NCBI GenBank assembly: GCA_964441945.1
Contig: CAYTWB010000007.1
Location: 34,347-98,346, forward strand
DNA from: JADGQM01 sp964441945
GTDB taxonomy: Bacteria; Desulfobacterota; Syntrophobacteria; Syntrophobacterales; Syntrophobacteraceae
Direction: 5' to 3'
DNA length: 64,000 nucleotides
Shown piece after piece: positions 8,033 to 17,541 of the stretch (positions within the stretch are counted from its first letter, which is position 1; every line of letters starts with the position of its first letter). Position numbers and translations under genes: made by a program. The notes beneath the pieces were generated by a model. It was not told where the DNA came from, did no database searches, and was given only the letters and a program-made list of their open reading frames with translations.

Positions 8033-8060
8033 TTGACAAGCATTGGAAAAGGGATATTAG
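8033..8060 (+). promoter_or_regulatory. Sigma-70 promoter of the dcw cluster
   Basis: TTGACA (8033-8038) and TATTAG (8055-8060) are separated by 16 bases. Transcription would begin near 8067, about 33 bases before mraZ. This is the conventional place for the mraZ promoter. Confidence 0.8.
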
Positions 8061-8067
8061 TATCCCA

Positions 8068-8107
8068 AACGGGAGGGAAGTGGAAAAAAGGGGGAAAAAG
8101 TGGGGGT
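8068..8107 (+). promoter_or_regulatory. MraZ operator: four 10-bp direct repeats
   Basis: Four G-rich units follow each other with exact 10-base spacing: AACGGGAGGG, AAGTGGAAAA, AAGGGGGAAA, AAGTGGGGGT. MraZ is known to bind direct G-rich repeats spaced by one helical turn upstream of its own gene. Here the array lies between the -10 and the mraZ start, and the last unit overlaps the GTG at 8100, so bound MraZ could block both transcription and translation initiation. Confidence 0.8.
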
Positions 8108-8561
8108 CTTGCTGCGACCATACTTCCGTGGACAGTCGATCAACCGCATCGATGCCAAAGGGCGTTTGAGGCTTCCCACGAAATATCGCGAGGTCCTGCA
8201 GAAGCATTTCAGCGATGCCCTGGTGATCACGATGATGGATGAATGCCTCGTGGCATATCCTAGTGAAATCTGGGAGGAAATCGAGTCCAAGGTGCAGGAT
8301 TTCTCCCTGATCCAGCCTGATCAACGGGCTTTCATGAGGTATTTCATTTCCAGCGCTGAAGAATGCGAATTCGATGAACAGGGAAGGATAGTGATTCCCG
8401 CTGTCTTGAGGAAGAAAGCCGGGTTGGAACAGGAAGTGCTGATAGCCGGCATGCTCAAGAGCTTTGAGATCTGGGATCGAGCGAGCTGGGACAGGCACAT
8501 CGAAAGAAACCGTGAACAGTATGAACAAATGGTGGAAAAGGTGGCCGCAAGCGGCCTCTAG
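8100..8561 (+). CDS. mraZ: Transcriptional regulator MraZ
   Basis: A 153-residue DNA-binding protein made of two AbrB-like swapped-hairpin half-domains, marked by RIDAKGRLRLP (16-26) and EFDEQGRIVIP (90-100). MraZ forms ring-shaped oligomers and regulates the division and wall cluster it heads. The start is uncertain: GTG 8100 has GGGGG nearby, and TTG 8109 would give a protein three residues shorter that begins closer to the usual MraZ N-terminus. It is followed after six bases by rsmH, as in most bacteria. Confidence 0.93.
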   Translation: MGVLLRPYFRGQSINRIDAKGRLRLPTKYREVLQKHFSDALVITMMDECLVAYPSEIWEEIESKVQDFSLIQPDQRAFMRYFISSAEECEFDEQGRIVIPAVLRKKAGLEQEVLIAGMLKSFEIWDRASWDRHIERNREQYEQMVEKVAASGL

Positions 8562-8567
8562 GGGCAG

Positions 8568-9557
8568 ATGGATGAACTAGCTTCACGATCCCACGTTCCG
8601 GTTTTGCTGAAAGCGGTGTTGGACCTATTGGGATGTCGTGCGGGGGGAATCTACGTTGATGGGACAGTCGGAGGAGGAGGGTATTCTGAGGCAATCCTGG
8701 AAGCGAGTGCGCCGGACGGGTTTCTGATTGCACTGGATTGTGATGGGGATGCCATCACACGAGTCCGAACGAGACTGGCTTCCTACCAGGACAGATGCTA
8801 TCTGCAAAAATCCAACTTCTCTGATCTTCCCGGCATCGTTGAAAAAGTCGGTTTAGGGCCGGTCGACGGCATAGTCGTTGATCTGGGCGTATCGACTTTC
8901 CAGCTCGCTCAACCCGCACGTGGATTTAGTTTCATGCTGGATGGGCCTTTAGATATGCGCATGGATCGGGACCTTCAACAATCGGCGGCGGACCTGGTCA
9001 ATGGTCTCTCGCAACGAGACTTGGCGGCTTTGATCCATCATCTGGGAGAGGAGAAATGGGCCTTGCGCATCGCCCGCGCCATTGTCATGCGACGTCAGGT
9101 CAGTCCGTTTACGACCACCCTTGAGCTTTCGAAAGCAATTGAGAAGGCAGTCCCAGAGTCTCGAGATAGTCTGCGCATTCACCCGGCGACTCGAACGTTT
9201 CAGGCCTTGCGAATAGCCGTTAATCGCGAGCTGGAGTGCCTCGATCAGTTTCTTTCTCAGGTCCTGGACGTTATGAAGCCTGGCGGGAGGCTGTGCACCG
9301 TTGCTTTTCACTCTCTGGAGGATCGGATCATCAAACGCAAGTACAGACAATGGTCAAGGTCATGCAGCTGTCCCAAAACCTTTCCTCGATGCCAGTGCAG
9401 GGGATTGCCCCTGGTGAAGCTTTTGACCCGGCGTCCGATTCGTCCCGACCCTGCCGAAATCGAGAGGAACCCGAGCTCACGGAGCGCCCGCCTCCGCGCC
9501 GTGGAAAAATGGGGCAGAGGGGAAAGTGATCTCCAAAGTGCCGGCCTGACAACCTGA
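8568..9557 (+). CDS. rsmH: 16S rRNA m4C1402 methyltransferase RsmH
   Basis: 329 residues, normal for RsmH (MraW), the SAM-dependent enzyme that N4-methylates C1402 of 16S rRNA. Recognisable blocks are HVPVLLKAVLDLL (9-21), the SAM-site motif DGTVGGGGYSEAIL, VDGIVVDLGVSTFQL, GFSFMLDGPLDMRMD, RIHPATRTFQALRI and the C-terminal VAFHSLEDRIIKR. It is second in the dcw cluster, between mraZ and ftsL. A cysteine cluster SCSCPKTFPRCQC near the C-terminus is common in this family. Confidence 0.96.
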   Translation: MDELASRSHVPVLLKAVLDLLGCRAGGIYVDGTVGGGGYSEAILEASAPDGFLIALDCDGDAITRVRTRLASYQDRCYLQKSNFSDLPGIVEKVGLGPVDGIVVDLGVSTFQLAQPARGFSFMLDGPLDMRMDRDLQQSAADLVNGLSQRDLAALIHHLGEEKWALRIARAIVMRRQVSPFTTTLELSKAIEKAVPESRDSLRIHPATRTFQALRIAVNRELECLDQFLSQVLDVMKPGGRLCTVAFHSLEDRIIKRKYRQWSRSCSCPKTFPRCQCRGLPLVKLLTRRPIRPDPAEIERNPSSRSARLRAVEKWGRGESDLQSAGLTT

Positions 9558-9581
9558 TTTGGCAGATGCGGAGCTGATCCT

Positions 9582-9911
9582 GTGCTGAGATTGAAATCAG
9601 TTGGTGATTTTGAAGCTGACCGGAAAGGCCCTTCGACAGCTGGTTTCAAAGTGTTGATGTTTGTCGTCGGTGTTACGGGGATAGTGTTCGTTCTGGGTGC
9701 CATTTTGAGTATCTGGCTTTATGTGCAGCAGGTCCAAAACGGCTATCGCCTTGCTGAACTCCAGAAAGAAGTGGAACAACTGGTTGCCGTTCAGAGGAAG
9801 CTGCGCCTCGAGTGGTCCCGATTTCAGGATCCACACCAGTTGGAGGAATTGGGGCGCGAGCAATTTGGGTTGAATCCACCCAGGCCGGAACAAAAGCTTT
9901 CAGTGTATTGA
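9582..9911 (+). CDS. ftsL: Cell division protein FtsL
   Basis: A 109-residue single-pass membrane protein. The cytoplasmic tail is followed by a transmembrane segment (about 22-48) and then a short coiled coil (YRLAELQKEVEQLVAVQRKLRLEW). The end, LGREQFGLNPPRPEQ, fits the conserved end of FtsL. Sequence conservation in this family is weak, so the call rests on topology, size and the invariant position between rsmH and ftsI. FtsL joins FtsB and FtsQ in the divisome and helps activate FtsW-FtsI. The start is GTG. Confidence 0.88.
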   Translation: MLRLKSVGDFEADRKGPSTAGFKVLMFVVGVTGIVFVLGAILSIWLYVQQVQNGYRLAELQKEVEQLVAVQRKLRLEWSRFQDPHQLEELGREQFGLNPPRPEQKLSVY

Positions 9912-9938
9912 CCGGTCCGAAAAGAAAGGGGGCTGCAG

Positions 9939-11921
9939 TTGGAGAGGCGCAACTCGGGTAGATTCCTAAATGCTCGATATTCATCCTGTTATGTTTTTTT
10001 CAATACCCTGGTGATTCTGGGATTTTGCGCGATCGTCGCGAGGGCTACCCGATTGCAGATTATTGAATACCCGCTCTGGTTGGAAAGGTCGATCAACCAG
10101 ACCGAGACCACGGTCCGGGTGCCCACCTATCGGGGGTCCATCTACGATCGCCAGGGACGCCTTCTCTCTTTTTCCGTGGCTCAGCGCTCTCTTTTCGCTG
10201 ATGCAGCAAAGGTGGAGGCCCCTGGGCGCGTTGCCGGTCATCTCGCGCCGATCCTGGAAGAAAATGAAGGGGCTATCGCAAAAAAGCTGAGCTCCAATCG
10301 GCGCTTTGTATGGTTGAAGCGGCTTCTCACCGATCAACAGGCCAATGCCGTCGAAAATCTGGGCCAATCAGGACTGAGTCTTATTAATGAATACAAGCGG
10401 TTCTACCCATATGGGCAGGTGGGTGGCCATGTTTTGGGCTTTGTCGGAATGGACGGGACCGGTCTGGAGGGGGTGGAAAAGGGCTTTGATCAGGTCCTTC
10501 GGGAGACTACGGCAACGGTATGTCAGTTGCGGGACGGGATCAAGAAGTGCATCTGGCTGGATTCGGCACCTCCGCCTGAGCCGATGGAGAATTTTGGGGT
10601 CCGATTGACCCTGGATGCCTTCATCCAGTATCTGGCCGAATACGAGCTCGAGAAAGCCGTGGCACAATACCGGGCCAGGGCAGGAGAGGTTGTGGTCCTG
10701 GATGTGGCGACCTTCGAAGTGCTCGCTATGGCCAACTGGCCTTTCTTTGATCCAAACCTCAGTGGAAAAAGCACTGCGGACACCTGGCGCAACCGTACGA
10801 TAACGGATTCGTTTGAACCGGGATCCACCTTCAAAGTCTTTCTGGTCAGTGCAGCGTTGGAAGAGGGAACGCTTAAAGAGCGGGATCGAATATTCTGTGA
10901 GAACGGGAAAACCCAGCTCTGTGGCCATACGATCAATGATGTGCATCCGTACGGTTGGCTCTCGGTCCCGGAAGTGATCAAATACTCGAGCAATATCGGA
11001 GCGAGCAAGATCGCCTTGCAGCTTGGCAATGAACGCTTCTATCGCCATATTCGGGGTTTCGGCTTTGGGATGAGGACGGGCATCAGTCTTCCGGGGGAGG
11101 TCCGGGGGTTGGTGCGATCAGGCAAGAAATGGCGGCCCATCGATCTGGCTACCACGGGTTTTGGTCAGAGCATTGGCGTGACCTCCCTGCAACTCACTCG
11201 CGGTATGGCATGCCTTGCCAATGGTGGTGAAATCGGTCAGCCGGTGATCGTCAAACAGATTGTTGACGGCCAGGGCCAGCAGTATGAACCGCTTCATACG
11301 AAGCCCTTGCGCCGAGTGGTTCAGAATAAGACGGCCCGGCAGATTTGTGCTATGATGGCTGGGGTTACTCAGGAAGGTGGAACGGGTGTGAAGGCAGCTC
11401 CGGAGGGCTATACGGCTGCCGGAAAGACGGGCACGGGACAGGTAATGGATCCGCAAACAAAGCGTTATGCGAGCAATAAATACACCGCTATCTTTACGGG
11501 TTTCATTCCGGCGGATCACCCGCGACTGGCAATCAGCGTCGTCATTCATGAGCCGCACGGTGCCATATACGGGGGAGTGGTTGCGGCTCCGGTGTTCCGA
11601 AACATCGCGGCCAGAGCTCTACCCTATCTGGGAGTATTTCCTGCGCCAGGGAATCCCGCAACCCCTGCTGGGGTCCGCATGGCAGGGGGTACTCAGGCCA
11701 GATCAGCGAAACCCAAGTCTTCTTCAGACGAGAAGAAGGGAGCCGGGAGTACGCTTGATTCACGAGCGAAGGATTCCAAAGCGGCCTCAAAAGCTCCAGT
11801 TCCCTCCGGGGAAAGCCCAAAACTGCAATCCAATGGAAAGACGATCACAGTGTCTGCAGGCATCGATGCAATGCTGAAGCCCAAGAAGCAGGTTGATCTG
11901 GTGATGAACCAGGTCCCCTGA
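9939..11921 (+). CDS. ftsI: Peptidoglycan transpeptidase FtsI (PBP3)
   Basis: A 660-residue class B penicillin-binding protein that cross-links septal peptidoglycan with FtsW. A short cytoplasmic N-terminus and one membrane helix (about 16-36) lead to the dimerisation domain (YRGSIYDRQGRLLS, 64-77) and the transpeptidase domain. Catalytic motifs are Ser296-Thr-Phe-Lys299, Ser350-Ser-Asn352 and Lys496-Thr-Gly498. After the domain (~590) comes a low-complexity Lys/Ser/Ala tail of ~70 residues with no PASTA domain. The start is TTG 9939, with AAAGGGGG upstream. The tail is longer than in FtsI of E. coli. Confidence 0.95.
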   Translation: MERRNSGRFLNARYSSCYVFFNTLVILGFCAIVARATRLQIIEYPLWLERSINQTETTVRVPTYRGSIYDRQGRLLSFSVAQRSLFADAAKVEAPGRVAGHLAPILEENEGAIAKKLSSNRRFVWLKRLLTDQQANAVENLGQSGLSLINEYKRFYPYGQVGGHVLGFVGMDGTGLEGVEKGFDQVLRETTATVCQLRDGIKKCIWLDSAPPPEPMENFGVRLTLDAFIQYLAEYELEKAVAQYRARAGEVVVLDVATFEVLAMANWPFFDPNLSGKSTADTWRNRTITDSFEPGSTFKVFLVSAALEEGTLKERDRIFCENGKTQLCGHTINDVHPYGWLSVPEVIKYSSNIGASKIALQLGNERFYRHIRGFGFGMRTGISLPGEVRGLVRSGKKWRPIDLATTGFGQSIGVTSLQLTRGMACLANGGEIGQPVIVKQIVDGQGQQYEPLHTKPLRRVVQNKTARQICAMMAGVTQEGGTGVKAAPEGYTAAGKTGTGQVMDPQTKRYASNKYTAIFTGFIPADHPRLAISVVIHEPHGAIYGGVVAAPVFRNIAARALPYLGVFPAPGNPATPAGVRMAGGTQARSAKPKSSSDEKKGAGSTLDSRAKDSKAASKAPVPSGESPKLQSNGKTITVSAGIDAMLKPKKQVDLVMNQVP

Positions 11922-11993
11922 TCCACAACACCAAGTTGAGGCAAGACAAGGGTACCCGGAGAGGGGACGGGTACAGGGACTGGGAAGTGAAGA

Positions 11994-13553
11994 ATGGATA
12001 AGACCGGGCAATTTTGTGAGCCGCCAAAAAGGCTGGCGACCCTCCTGGAGGGACTGAGCATAATGGAATGCCACGGAGAAATACAGGTCCCTGTGAACGG
12101 CGTTGTCTATGACAGCCGAAAGGTGACGGCGGGCAATGTCTTTGTGGCGCTTCCCGGGAGCCGTGCCGATGGAAATGCTTTCGTCTCCGACGCCATTCAG
12201 AGGGGCGCTCGGGTGGTTGTGTCAGAAAAGCCGCTCAATGGCTTTCCACAGGTCACCCGCCTGCAAGTGTCCGACAGCCGGAAGGCCCTGGCGAGACTCG
12301 CAATCAACTTCTTTGAAAACCCGTCGAAGGACTTTCAGCTCATCGGCGTAACGGGCACCAACGGCAAGACCACCACCACGCTGTTACTGGAGAGTATTCT
12401 GAAGATAGCCGGCGGTTCGGTCGGGGTAATCGGGACTCTCGGCTATCGCTGGGCCGACAGGCAGGAAACTGCTTCCATGACCACTCCTGAGTCTTTGGAT
12501 TTGCAGCGGATTTTCCATGAAATGAACCAGGATCGGATCACCCATGTGGTCATGGAGGTGTCCTCTCATGCCCTGGCCCTGGGAAGGGTTGATGGGTGCC
12601 TCTTCAACGTCGGGGTCTATACCAATCTGTCTCAGGACCATCTGGATTTTCATTCTACGATGGAGGACTATTTTTCCACCAAATCCCTGCTCTTCAGGGA
12701 CGATGCTGCCATCAAATCCCCCGGCTTTATGAGTGTCATCAATATCGATGACCCGCATGGGAGGGTTCTGTCCCGTGAGGTCAAGGAGAACCTTTGGAGC
12801 TACTCCGCCGGCGACAAAGAAGCGAGGGTCCGGGTAAAAGATGCGAAGCTTCAGCACTCCGGGATTCAGATGACGTTGTCCACGCCCTTGGGCGATCTTA
12901 AGATCAATTCTCCCCTGCTGGGGCGCCTCAACCTGTACAATCTCTTGAGTGCCGCGACGAGTGCGCTGGCGATGGGAATCTCGAGGGAAGCCGTCTGCGA
13001 GGGCCTTGGAGCTGTGGCCGCGGTGGATGGGCGCCTCCAGCGTGTACCCATCCCGTCACAATGGGGTTTTGAAGTAGTCGTGGACTATGCTCACACCCCG
13101 GATGCAATGGAGAAGACCCTCTCATGCTTGAAGGAGATGACAAAGGGGGCCATCCTGGTGGTTTTCGGCTGCGGAGGTGATCGGGACCGGGCCAAACGCC
13201 CGCTGATGGGAAGCATCGCGGCTCAGTTGGGTGATCTGGTCATTCTCACCAGCGACAATCCTCGCAGTGAGGTCCCTGAAGCGATTATCCGTGAAATCGA
13301 ACCGGGGGTTAGGGCCTGTGGTCTTCCTTATGTTGAATGTGGCAAGAAGATGCCTGAAAGAAAGGCGTACACCGTAGAGGTGGATCGAAAGCGTGCCATC
13401 GAGCTGGCGCTTTCCCGGGCCCGCGAAGGGGATGTCGTCTTCATCGCCGGAAAAGGTCATGAAACCTACCAGATCATTGGCGATCAGGTATTTCCGTTCG
13501 ATGATCGCGTGGTGGTCCGGGACTATATTGAATCAGCAAAGAGGCGCTTGTGA
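11994..13553 (+). CDS. murE: UDP-MurNAc-tripeptide synthetase (meso-DAP ligase) MurE
   Basis: 519 residues. It adds meso-diaminopimelate to UDP-MurNAc-L-Ala-D-Glu in the cytoplasm. The ATP loop is GTNGKTTTT (121-129); Lys230 in DYFSTKSLLF fits the carbamylated lysine; DNPR at 421-424 is the signature for meso-DAP selection rather than lysine, which implies a DAP-type wall. It is separated from ftsI by 72 bases, and its stop overlaps the GTG of murF by four bases. Confidence 0.96.
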   Translation: MDKTGQFCEPPKRLATLLEGLSIMECHGEIQVPVNGVVYDSRKVTAGNVFVALPGSRADGNAFVSDAIQRGARVVVSEKPLNGFPQVTRLQVSDSRKALARLAINFFENPSKDFQLIGVTGTNGKTTTTLLLESILKIAGGSVGVIGTLGYRWADRQETASMTTPESLDLQRIFHEMNQDRITHVVMEVSSHALALGRVDGCLFNVGVYTNLSQDHLDFHSTMEDYFSTKSLLFRDDAAIKSPGFMSVINIDDPHGRVLSREVKENLWSYSAGDKEARVRVKDAKLQHSGIQMTLSTPLGDLKINSPLLGRLNLYNLLSAATSALAMGISREAVCEGLGAVAAVDGRLQRVPIPSQWGFEVVVDYAHTPDAMEKTLSCLKEMTKGAILVVFGCGGDRDRAKRPLMGSIAAQLGDLVILTSDNPRSEVPEAIIREIEPGVRACGLPYVECGKKMPERKAYTVEVDRKRAIELALSRAREGDVVFIAGKGHETYQIIGDQVFPFDDRVVVRDYIESAKRRL

Positions 13554-14962
13554 CCGGAAAGCCTGTAGAATCATTTTGGACTGTGGCCCGGCTGATCGAG
13601 GCTACCGGAGGCGCCCTGCTGAAGGGAGACCCCCATCGGGGCATCGCCGGGATATCTACGGACACGCGGCAGCTGCAACCCGGTGATTGCTTTGTGGCCC
13701 TCACAGGGGAGCGTTCTGACGGCCATGCCTTCATTCCGGATGCTTTGGCCGGGGGTGCCGCCGCCCTGGTCGTATCCCGCGAATGGGACAACCCTGCTCT
13801 CTCCTCGACTGCTGAAGCTACGATCATCGAGGTCCCGGATACCCTTTTTTCGTTGGGAGAGATAGCGAGGTACTACCGGCTGCAGCACCCGATTCCGTTG
13901 GTGGGTATCACCGGGAGCAACGGCAAGACAAGCACCAAGGAAATGGTGGCCGCAGTACTTGGCCAGCGCTTCGAGGTTCATAAGAACCGAGGGAACTTCA
14001 ACAATCTGATTGGAGTCCCTTTGACCATTCTCTCCATCGGGCCGCGCCATCAGGCCGCAGTCGTGGAGATGGGCGTCAGTATCCCCGGCGAAATGGCCAG
14101 GCTTGTAGAGATGGCCAGACCAACGGTCGGCCTGATCACCAATGTTCAGCCCGCTCACCTGGAAGGACTGCACAGCCTGGAGGAGATCCTGAGGGAAAAG
14201 GGAAAGCTCTGGCAGGGCCTGGGGTCTGATGATCTTGCCGTGGTCAACCTCGATGATGAACTCCTTGCGGGTTTTTCCAAACGGATCAGAGCCCGTACGA
14301 TCACCTACTCTTTGAAGAAAGCGCGAGGCGACGTCAGGCTGACCGGTGAAGTAACGACTGACGGGGGTAGCAGTGCCTTCGATATGAGCCTCGGGGGGCG
14401 GAGCATTTCTGTCAGCATACCGATCCTGGGCCTTCACCATGTGGGGAATGCACTGGCTGCAGCAGCCGTGGGATGGGGGATGGGGTTGCCGGCGGAGCTC
14501 ATCGCAGCGGGTCTGGCGGATTTTCAGCCGGTCGGAATGCGCATGCAAATGCACCGTCTTGCGGGAGGGGGCGTCCTGGTTGACGACACTTACAATGCCA
14601 ACCCCGGATCAATGCTGGCGGCCCTGCAAACGGTGATTCACGAAAGCCGGGGCAGGCCGGTGATTGCAGTTCTTGGAGACATGAGAGAGTTGGGTCCGGA
14701 AAGTGCTGCGTTGCACCGGGAAGTGGGCCGCCGTATTGCATCGATGGGCGTGACCCGGCTGATCACTCTGGGGCAAATGACCCTGGAACTGGCTGATGGG
14801 GCGAGGGAAGCGGGTATGCCGGCCTCCGCCTGCCACCACGTGGAAAGCCACGAACAGGCCGTGATCCAGCTCAGGGGCCGCGAGGTCAAAGATGCGTGGA
14901 TCCTGGTGAAAGGGTCTCGCGGCATGGCCATGGAACGAGTTGTGGAAGGAATGCTTTCTTAA
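13550..14962 (+). CDS. murF: UDP-MurNAc-pentapeptide synthetase MurF
   Basis: 470 residues. It adds D-Ala-D-Ala to the UDP-MurNAc-tripeptide. The P-loop is TGSNGKTSTKE (121-131); MGVSIPGEM and DDTYNANPGSM are typical MurF blocks. It starts with GTG inside the murE stop (GTGA) and ends in a TAA that shares one base with the ATG of murD. The mraY gene that normally follows murF is therefore not here. Confidence 0.96.
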   Translation: MTGKPVESFWTVARLIEATGGALLKGDPHRGIAGISTDTRQLQPGDCFVALTGERSDGHAFIPDALAGGAAALVVSREWDNPALSSTAEATIIEVPDTLFSLGEIARYYRLQHPIPLVGITGSNGKTSTKEMVAAVLGQRFEVHKNRGNFNNLIGVPLTILSIGPRHQAAVVEMGVSIPGEMARLVEMARPTVGLITNVQPAHLEGLHSLEEILREKGKLWQGLGSDDLAVVNLDDELLAGFSKRIRARTITYSLKKARGDVRLTGEVTTDGGSSAFDMSLGGRSISVSIPILGLHHVGNALAAAAVGWGMGLPAELIAAGLADFQPVGMRMQMHRLAGGGVLVDDTYNANPGSMLAALQTVIHESRGRPVIAVLGDMRELGPESAALHREVGRRIASMGVTRLITLGQMTLELADGAREAGMPASACHHVESHEQAVIQLRGREVKDAWILVKGSRGMAMERVVEGMLS

Positions 14963-16326
14963 TGACCATGAAAGAGATGAAGAACGCAGCCAGGAGGGTG
15001 ATAGTTGTCGGAATGGGGATTTCAGGGCGTTCCGTCTGCGAACTCCTTTTGGAGCAGGATAGACAGGTTGTTGCCTCAGATATCAGACCTCGCGATCAGT
15101 TCAACGGGGCCTTGGACGGCCTGGAAGAAAAGGGCTGCCTCCTCCGGCTCGGCACACACTCTGTCGAGGATTTTCTTGCTGCGGATCAGATCATTGTCAG
15201 CCCAGGGGTGCCCCTCGATATTGAGCCCCTGGAAAAGGCCGCCGGAAAGGGAATCGAGATCATCGGAGAGCTGGAGTGGGCATGGCGTCAGGTGCATGTG
15301 CCTGTCGTGGCGGTGACCGGCACGAACGGCAAAACCACTACAACCTCCCTGATCGGAGAAATGCTCAGGGCCTCCGGGAAAAACGCGTTTGTCGGCGGCA
15401 ATATCGGAACGCCGCTGAGCAAATGGCTGCTCGATTCCCGCGCAGCGGACGTGCTGGTGCTTGAAGTGAGCAGTTTTCAACTGGACACGGCTACGCAATT
15501 CTCTCCCGAGGTCGCTGTGCTGTTGAACATTACGGAGGACCATCTGGACCGCTATGATGGTTACTCCGGTTATGTGCATTCAAAATGGTCGCTCTTTGCC
15601 CGCCAGCATCCCACCGATACTGCGATAATCAACGCCGATGATCCGGCTTGTCTGGAGGGTAGCTCTGCAATTCGAAGCCGGCCCCTGCTGTTCGGTCGCA
15701 GGAGCTCGCCGGTTCAGGCTGCGATTCTGGGGCGGGAGATAGAAGTGAACGTCCCATGGCGGCCGCCCTTTGTGGTGAGTCTCGATGATGTGCCCCTTAA
15801 GGGGTTTCATAACGAGGAAAACATGGCTGCGGCCATCCTCGCCTCGGCGGTTATGGGTGCCGATGCCGGTACAATTCAGGAAGTGGCACGCAGCTATCGC
15901 GGGCTGCCTCACCGTGTGGAATGGGTACGCACGTGGCGGGGCATTGACTTTTATGACGATTCGAAGGGAACCAATGTGGGAGCAGTCGTTAAAGCGATTG
16001 AAAACTTCAATCGCCCGATCCTGCTCCTGCTGGGCGGGCGAGACAAGCTGGGCTCCTACCGTCCGCTCGGCGAGGCATTGCAAGCGAGCGGGAAAGGGGC
16101 TTTTGTCTTCGGTGAAGCGGGTCCTCGAATCCATCAGGAGCTTGAGAAGTGGCTTCCCTCCCGATTGTTCGGGGACCTCGAATCAGCTTTTGAGGAGGTG
16201 CTGAACCATGCGGTTTCAGGAGATGTAGTCCTGCTTTCCCCAGCATGTTCGTCGTTTGATCAGTATGAAAGCTATGCACAGCGTGGAGACCATTTCAAAC
16301 ATTTGGTCATGCAGTTGTATGACTGA
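14962..16326 (+). CDS. murD: UDP-MurNAc-L-alanine:D-glutamate ligase MurD
   Basis: 454 residues. It adds D-glutamate to UDP-MurNAc-L-Ala. A Rossmann-type N-terminus, VIVVGMGISGRSV (13-25), precedes the ATP loop VTGTNGKTTTT (118-128) and the C-terminal DSKGTNVGAVVKAI. The ATG at 14962, overlapping the murF stop by one base, is preferred to an in-frame start 66 bases upstream inside murF because it gives the standard N-terminus. Translational coupling to murF is likely. Confidence 0.95.
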   Translation: MTMKEMKNAARRVIVVGMGISGRSVCELLLEQDRQVVASDIRPRDQFNGALDGLEEKGCLLRLGTHSVEDFLAADQIIVSPGVPLDIEPLEKAAGKGIEIIGELEWAWRQVHVPVVAVTGTNGKTTTTSLIGEMLRASGKNAFVGGNIGTPLSKWLLDSRAADVLVLEVSSFQLDTATQFSPEVAVLLNITEDHLDRYDGYSGYVHSKWSLFARQHPTDTAIINADDPACLEGSSAIRSRPLLFGRRSSPVQAAILGREIEVNVPWRPPFVVSLDDVPLKGFHNEENMAAAILASAVMGADAGTIQEVARSYRGLPHRVEWVRTWRGIDFYDDSKGTNVGAVVKAIENFNRPILLLLGGRDKLGSYRPLGEALQASGKGAFVFGEAGPRIHQELEKWLPSRLFGDLESAFEEVLNHAVSGDVVLLSPACSSFDQYESYAQRGDHFKHLVMQLYD

Positions 16327-16356
16327 GAAACTGAGCGGCTGCCTACAAGGATTCGG

Positions 16357-17541
16357 ATGATCAGATCGACTATTGATGCCCCTGCTTTCAGATCGGACCC
16401 TGTTGCCGGTGAGGACCATAGAGCGATAGGCGGAGTCTTTTCTCAGGAACTGGAGCTGTGGATTGAAGTCCTTTTGCTTATCGGTGTGGGTTTGGTGATG
16501 GTCTACAGCGCCAGTTCCATCATGGCGCTCAAGAAATTCGGTGATGCCTCGCACTTTTTCAGGAGACAGATCGCCTGCATCATTCTGGGGATTGGGGCAC
16601 TCCTGGCGGCCAGTCGTTTTTCCTACAGGAACTACCGGAAAAACATAGCCTGGATGTTTCTCCTGACCGTTCTCGCTCTGTTGTTGGTGCTGGTCCCTGG
16701 GTTTGGTTCTGAGCTCAATGGGGCAAGACGCTGGTTCAGTTTCCGGTTCTTTCTGGTGCAGCCCGCGGAGTTTGCCAAGGTGGTTTGGATCATTTTCTTG
16801 AGTGTTTCTCTCGAGAAGAAACGGGAACAGATCACTCGCCTCAGCATCGGGTTTATCCCGCACATGGTTTTGGTGGGCGTTTTGAGCCTGCTGCTCCTGA
16901 AGGAACCCGATTTTGGCACAACCATGATGCTCGGATGTCTGACAGTTTTTATGCTCATGCTCGGGGGAGTCCCCTACGCCTATCTGGTCAGCCTGCTTCC
17001 AGTCGCAGCCCTTTTTCTCTATCGCTTTGTGTACCTGGTGCCTTACCGCTGGGAGCGGATTACTGCTTTCCTGAATCCCTGGACCGATCCCCTGGATTCG
17101 GGATTCCAACTCATCCAGGCATGGATTGCCGTCGGATCGGGTGGAATACTGGGCAAGGGACTGGGGCAGGGACAGCAGAAGCTTTTCTACCTGCCCGAGT
17201 CGTTCACGGACTTCATCCTGGCGGTTATCGGCGAGGAGTTGGGATTTGTAGGGATTGTCGGAGTCTGTACCCTTTTCCTTCTCCTCTTTCAGACGGGGAT
17301 GAGGATTTCGCGGTCGGCTGTCGACTATCTGGGATCTCTCATGGCCTTTGGCTTGACCCTGATGCTCACCCTGCAGGCCATTATGAACATCGGTGTCGTC
17401 CTGGGGTTGTTTCCCACAAAGGGCCTGCCGCTTCCTTTCATTTCCTACGGCGGTAGTGCCTTTGTGGCAAACTGCATTGCTGTTGGGATCCTTATGAATA
17501 TTGCTCGAACGAGTCGAAACCGGGTCAAACAGGATGTTTAA
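16357..17541 (+). CDS. ftsW: Septal peptidoglycan glycosyltransferase FtsW (SEDS)
   Basis: 394 residues, polytopic, of the SEDS family that polymerises lipid II at the septum together with FtsI. A ~35-residue cytoplasmic tail precedes the first membrane helix (ELWIEVLLLIGVGLVMVYSASS). Family blocks include PAEFAKVVWIIFLS, LKEPDFGTTMML, GSGGILGKGLGQGQQK, LPESFTDFILAVIGEE and LPFISYGGSAFVANC. It lies directly between murD and murC, where murG usually separates ftsW from murC. Confidence 0.95.
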   Translation: MIRSTIDAPAFRSDPVAGEDHRAIGGVFSQELELWIEVLLLIGVGLVMVYSASSIMALKKFGDASHFFRRQIACIILGIGALLAASRFSYRNYRKNIAWMFLLTVLALLLVLVPGFGSELNGARRWFSFRFFLVQPAEFAKVVWIIFLSVSLEKKREQITRLSIGFIPHMVLVGVLSLLLLKEPDFGTTMMLGCLTVFMLMLGGVPYAYLVSLLPVAALFLYRFVYLVPYRWERITAFLNPWTDPLDSGFQLIQAWIAVGSGGILGKGLGQGQQKLFYLPESFTDFILAVIGEELGFVGIVGVCTLFLLLFQTGMRISRSAVDYLGSLMAFGLTLMLTLQAIMNIGVVLGLFPTKGLPLPFISYGGSAFVANCIAVGILMNIARTSRNRVKQDV

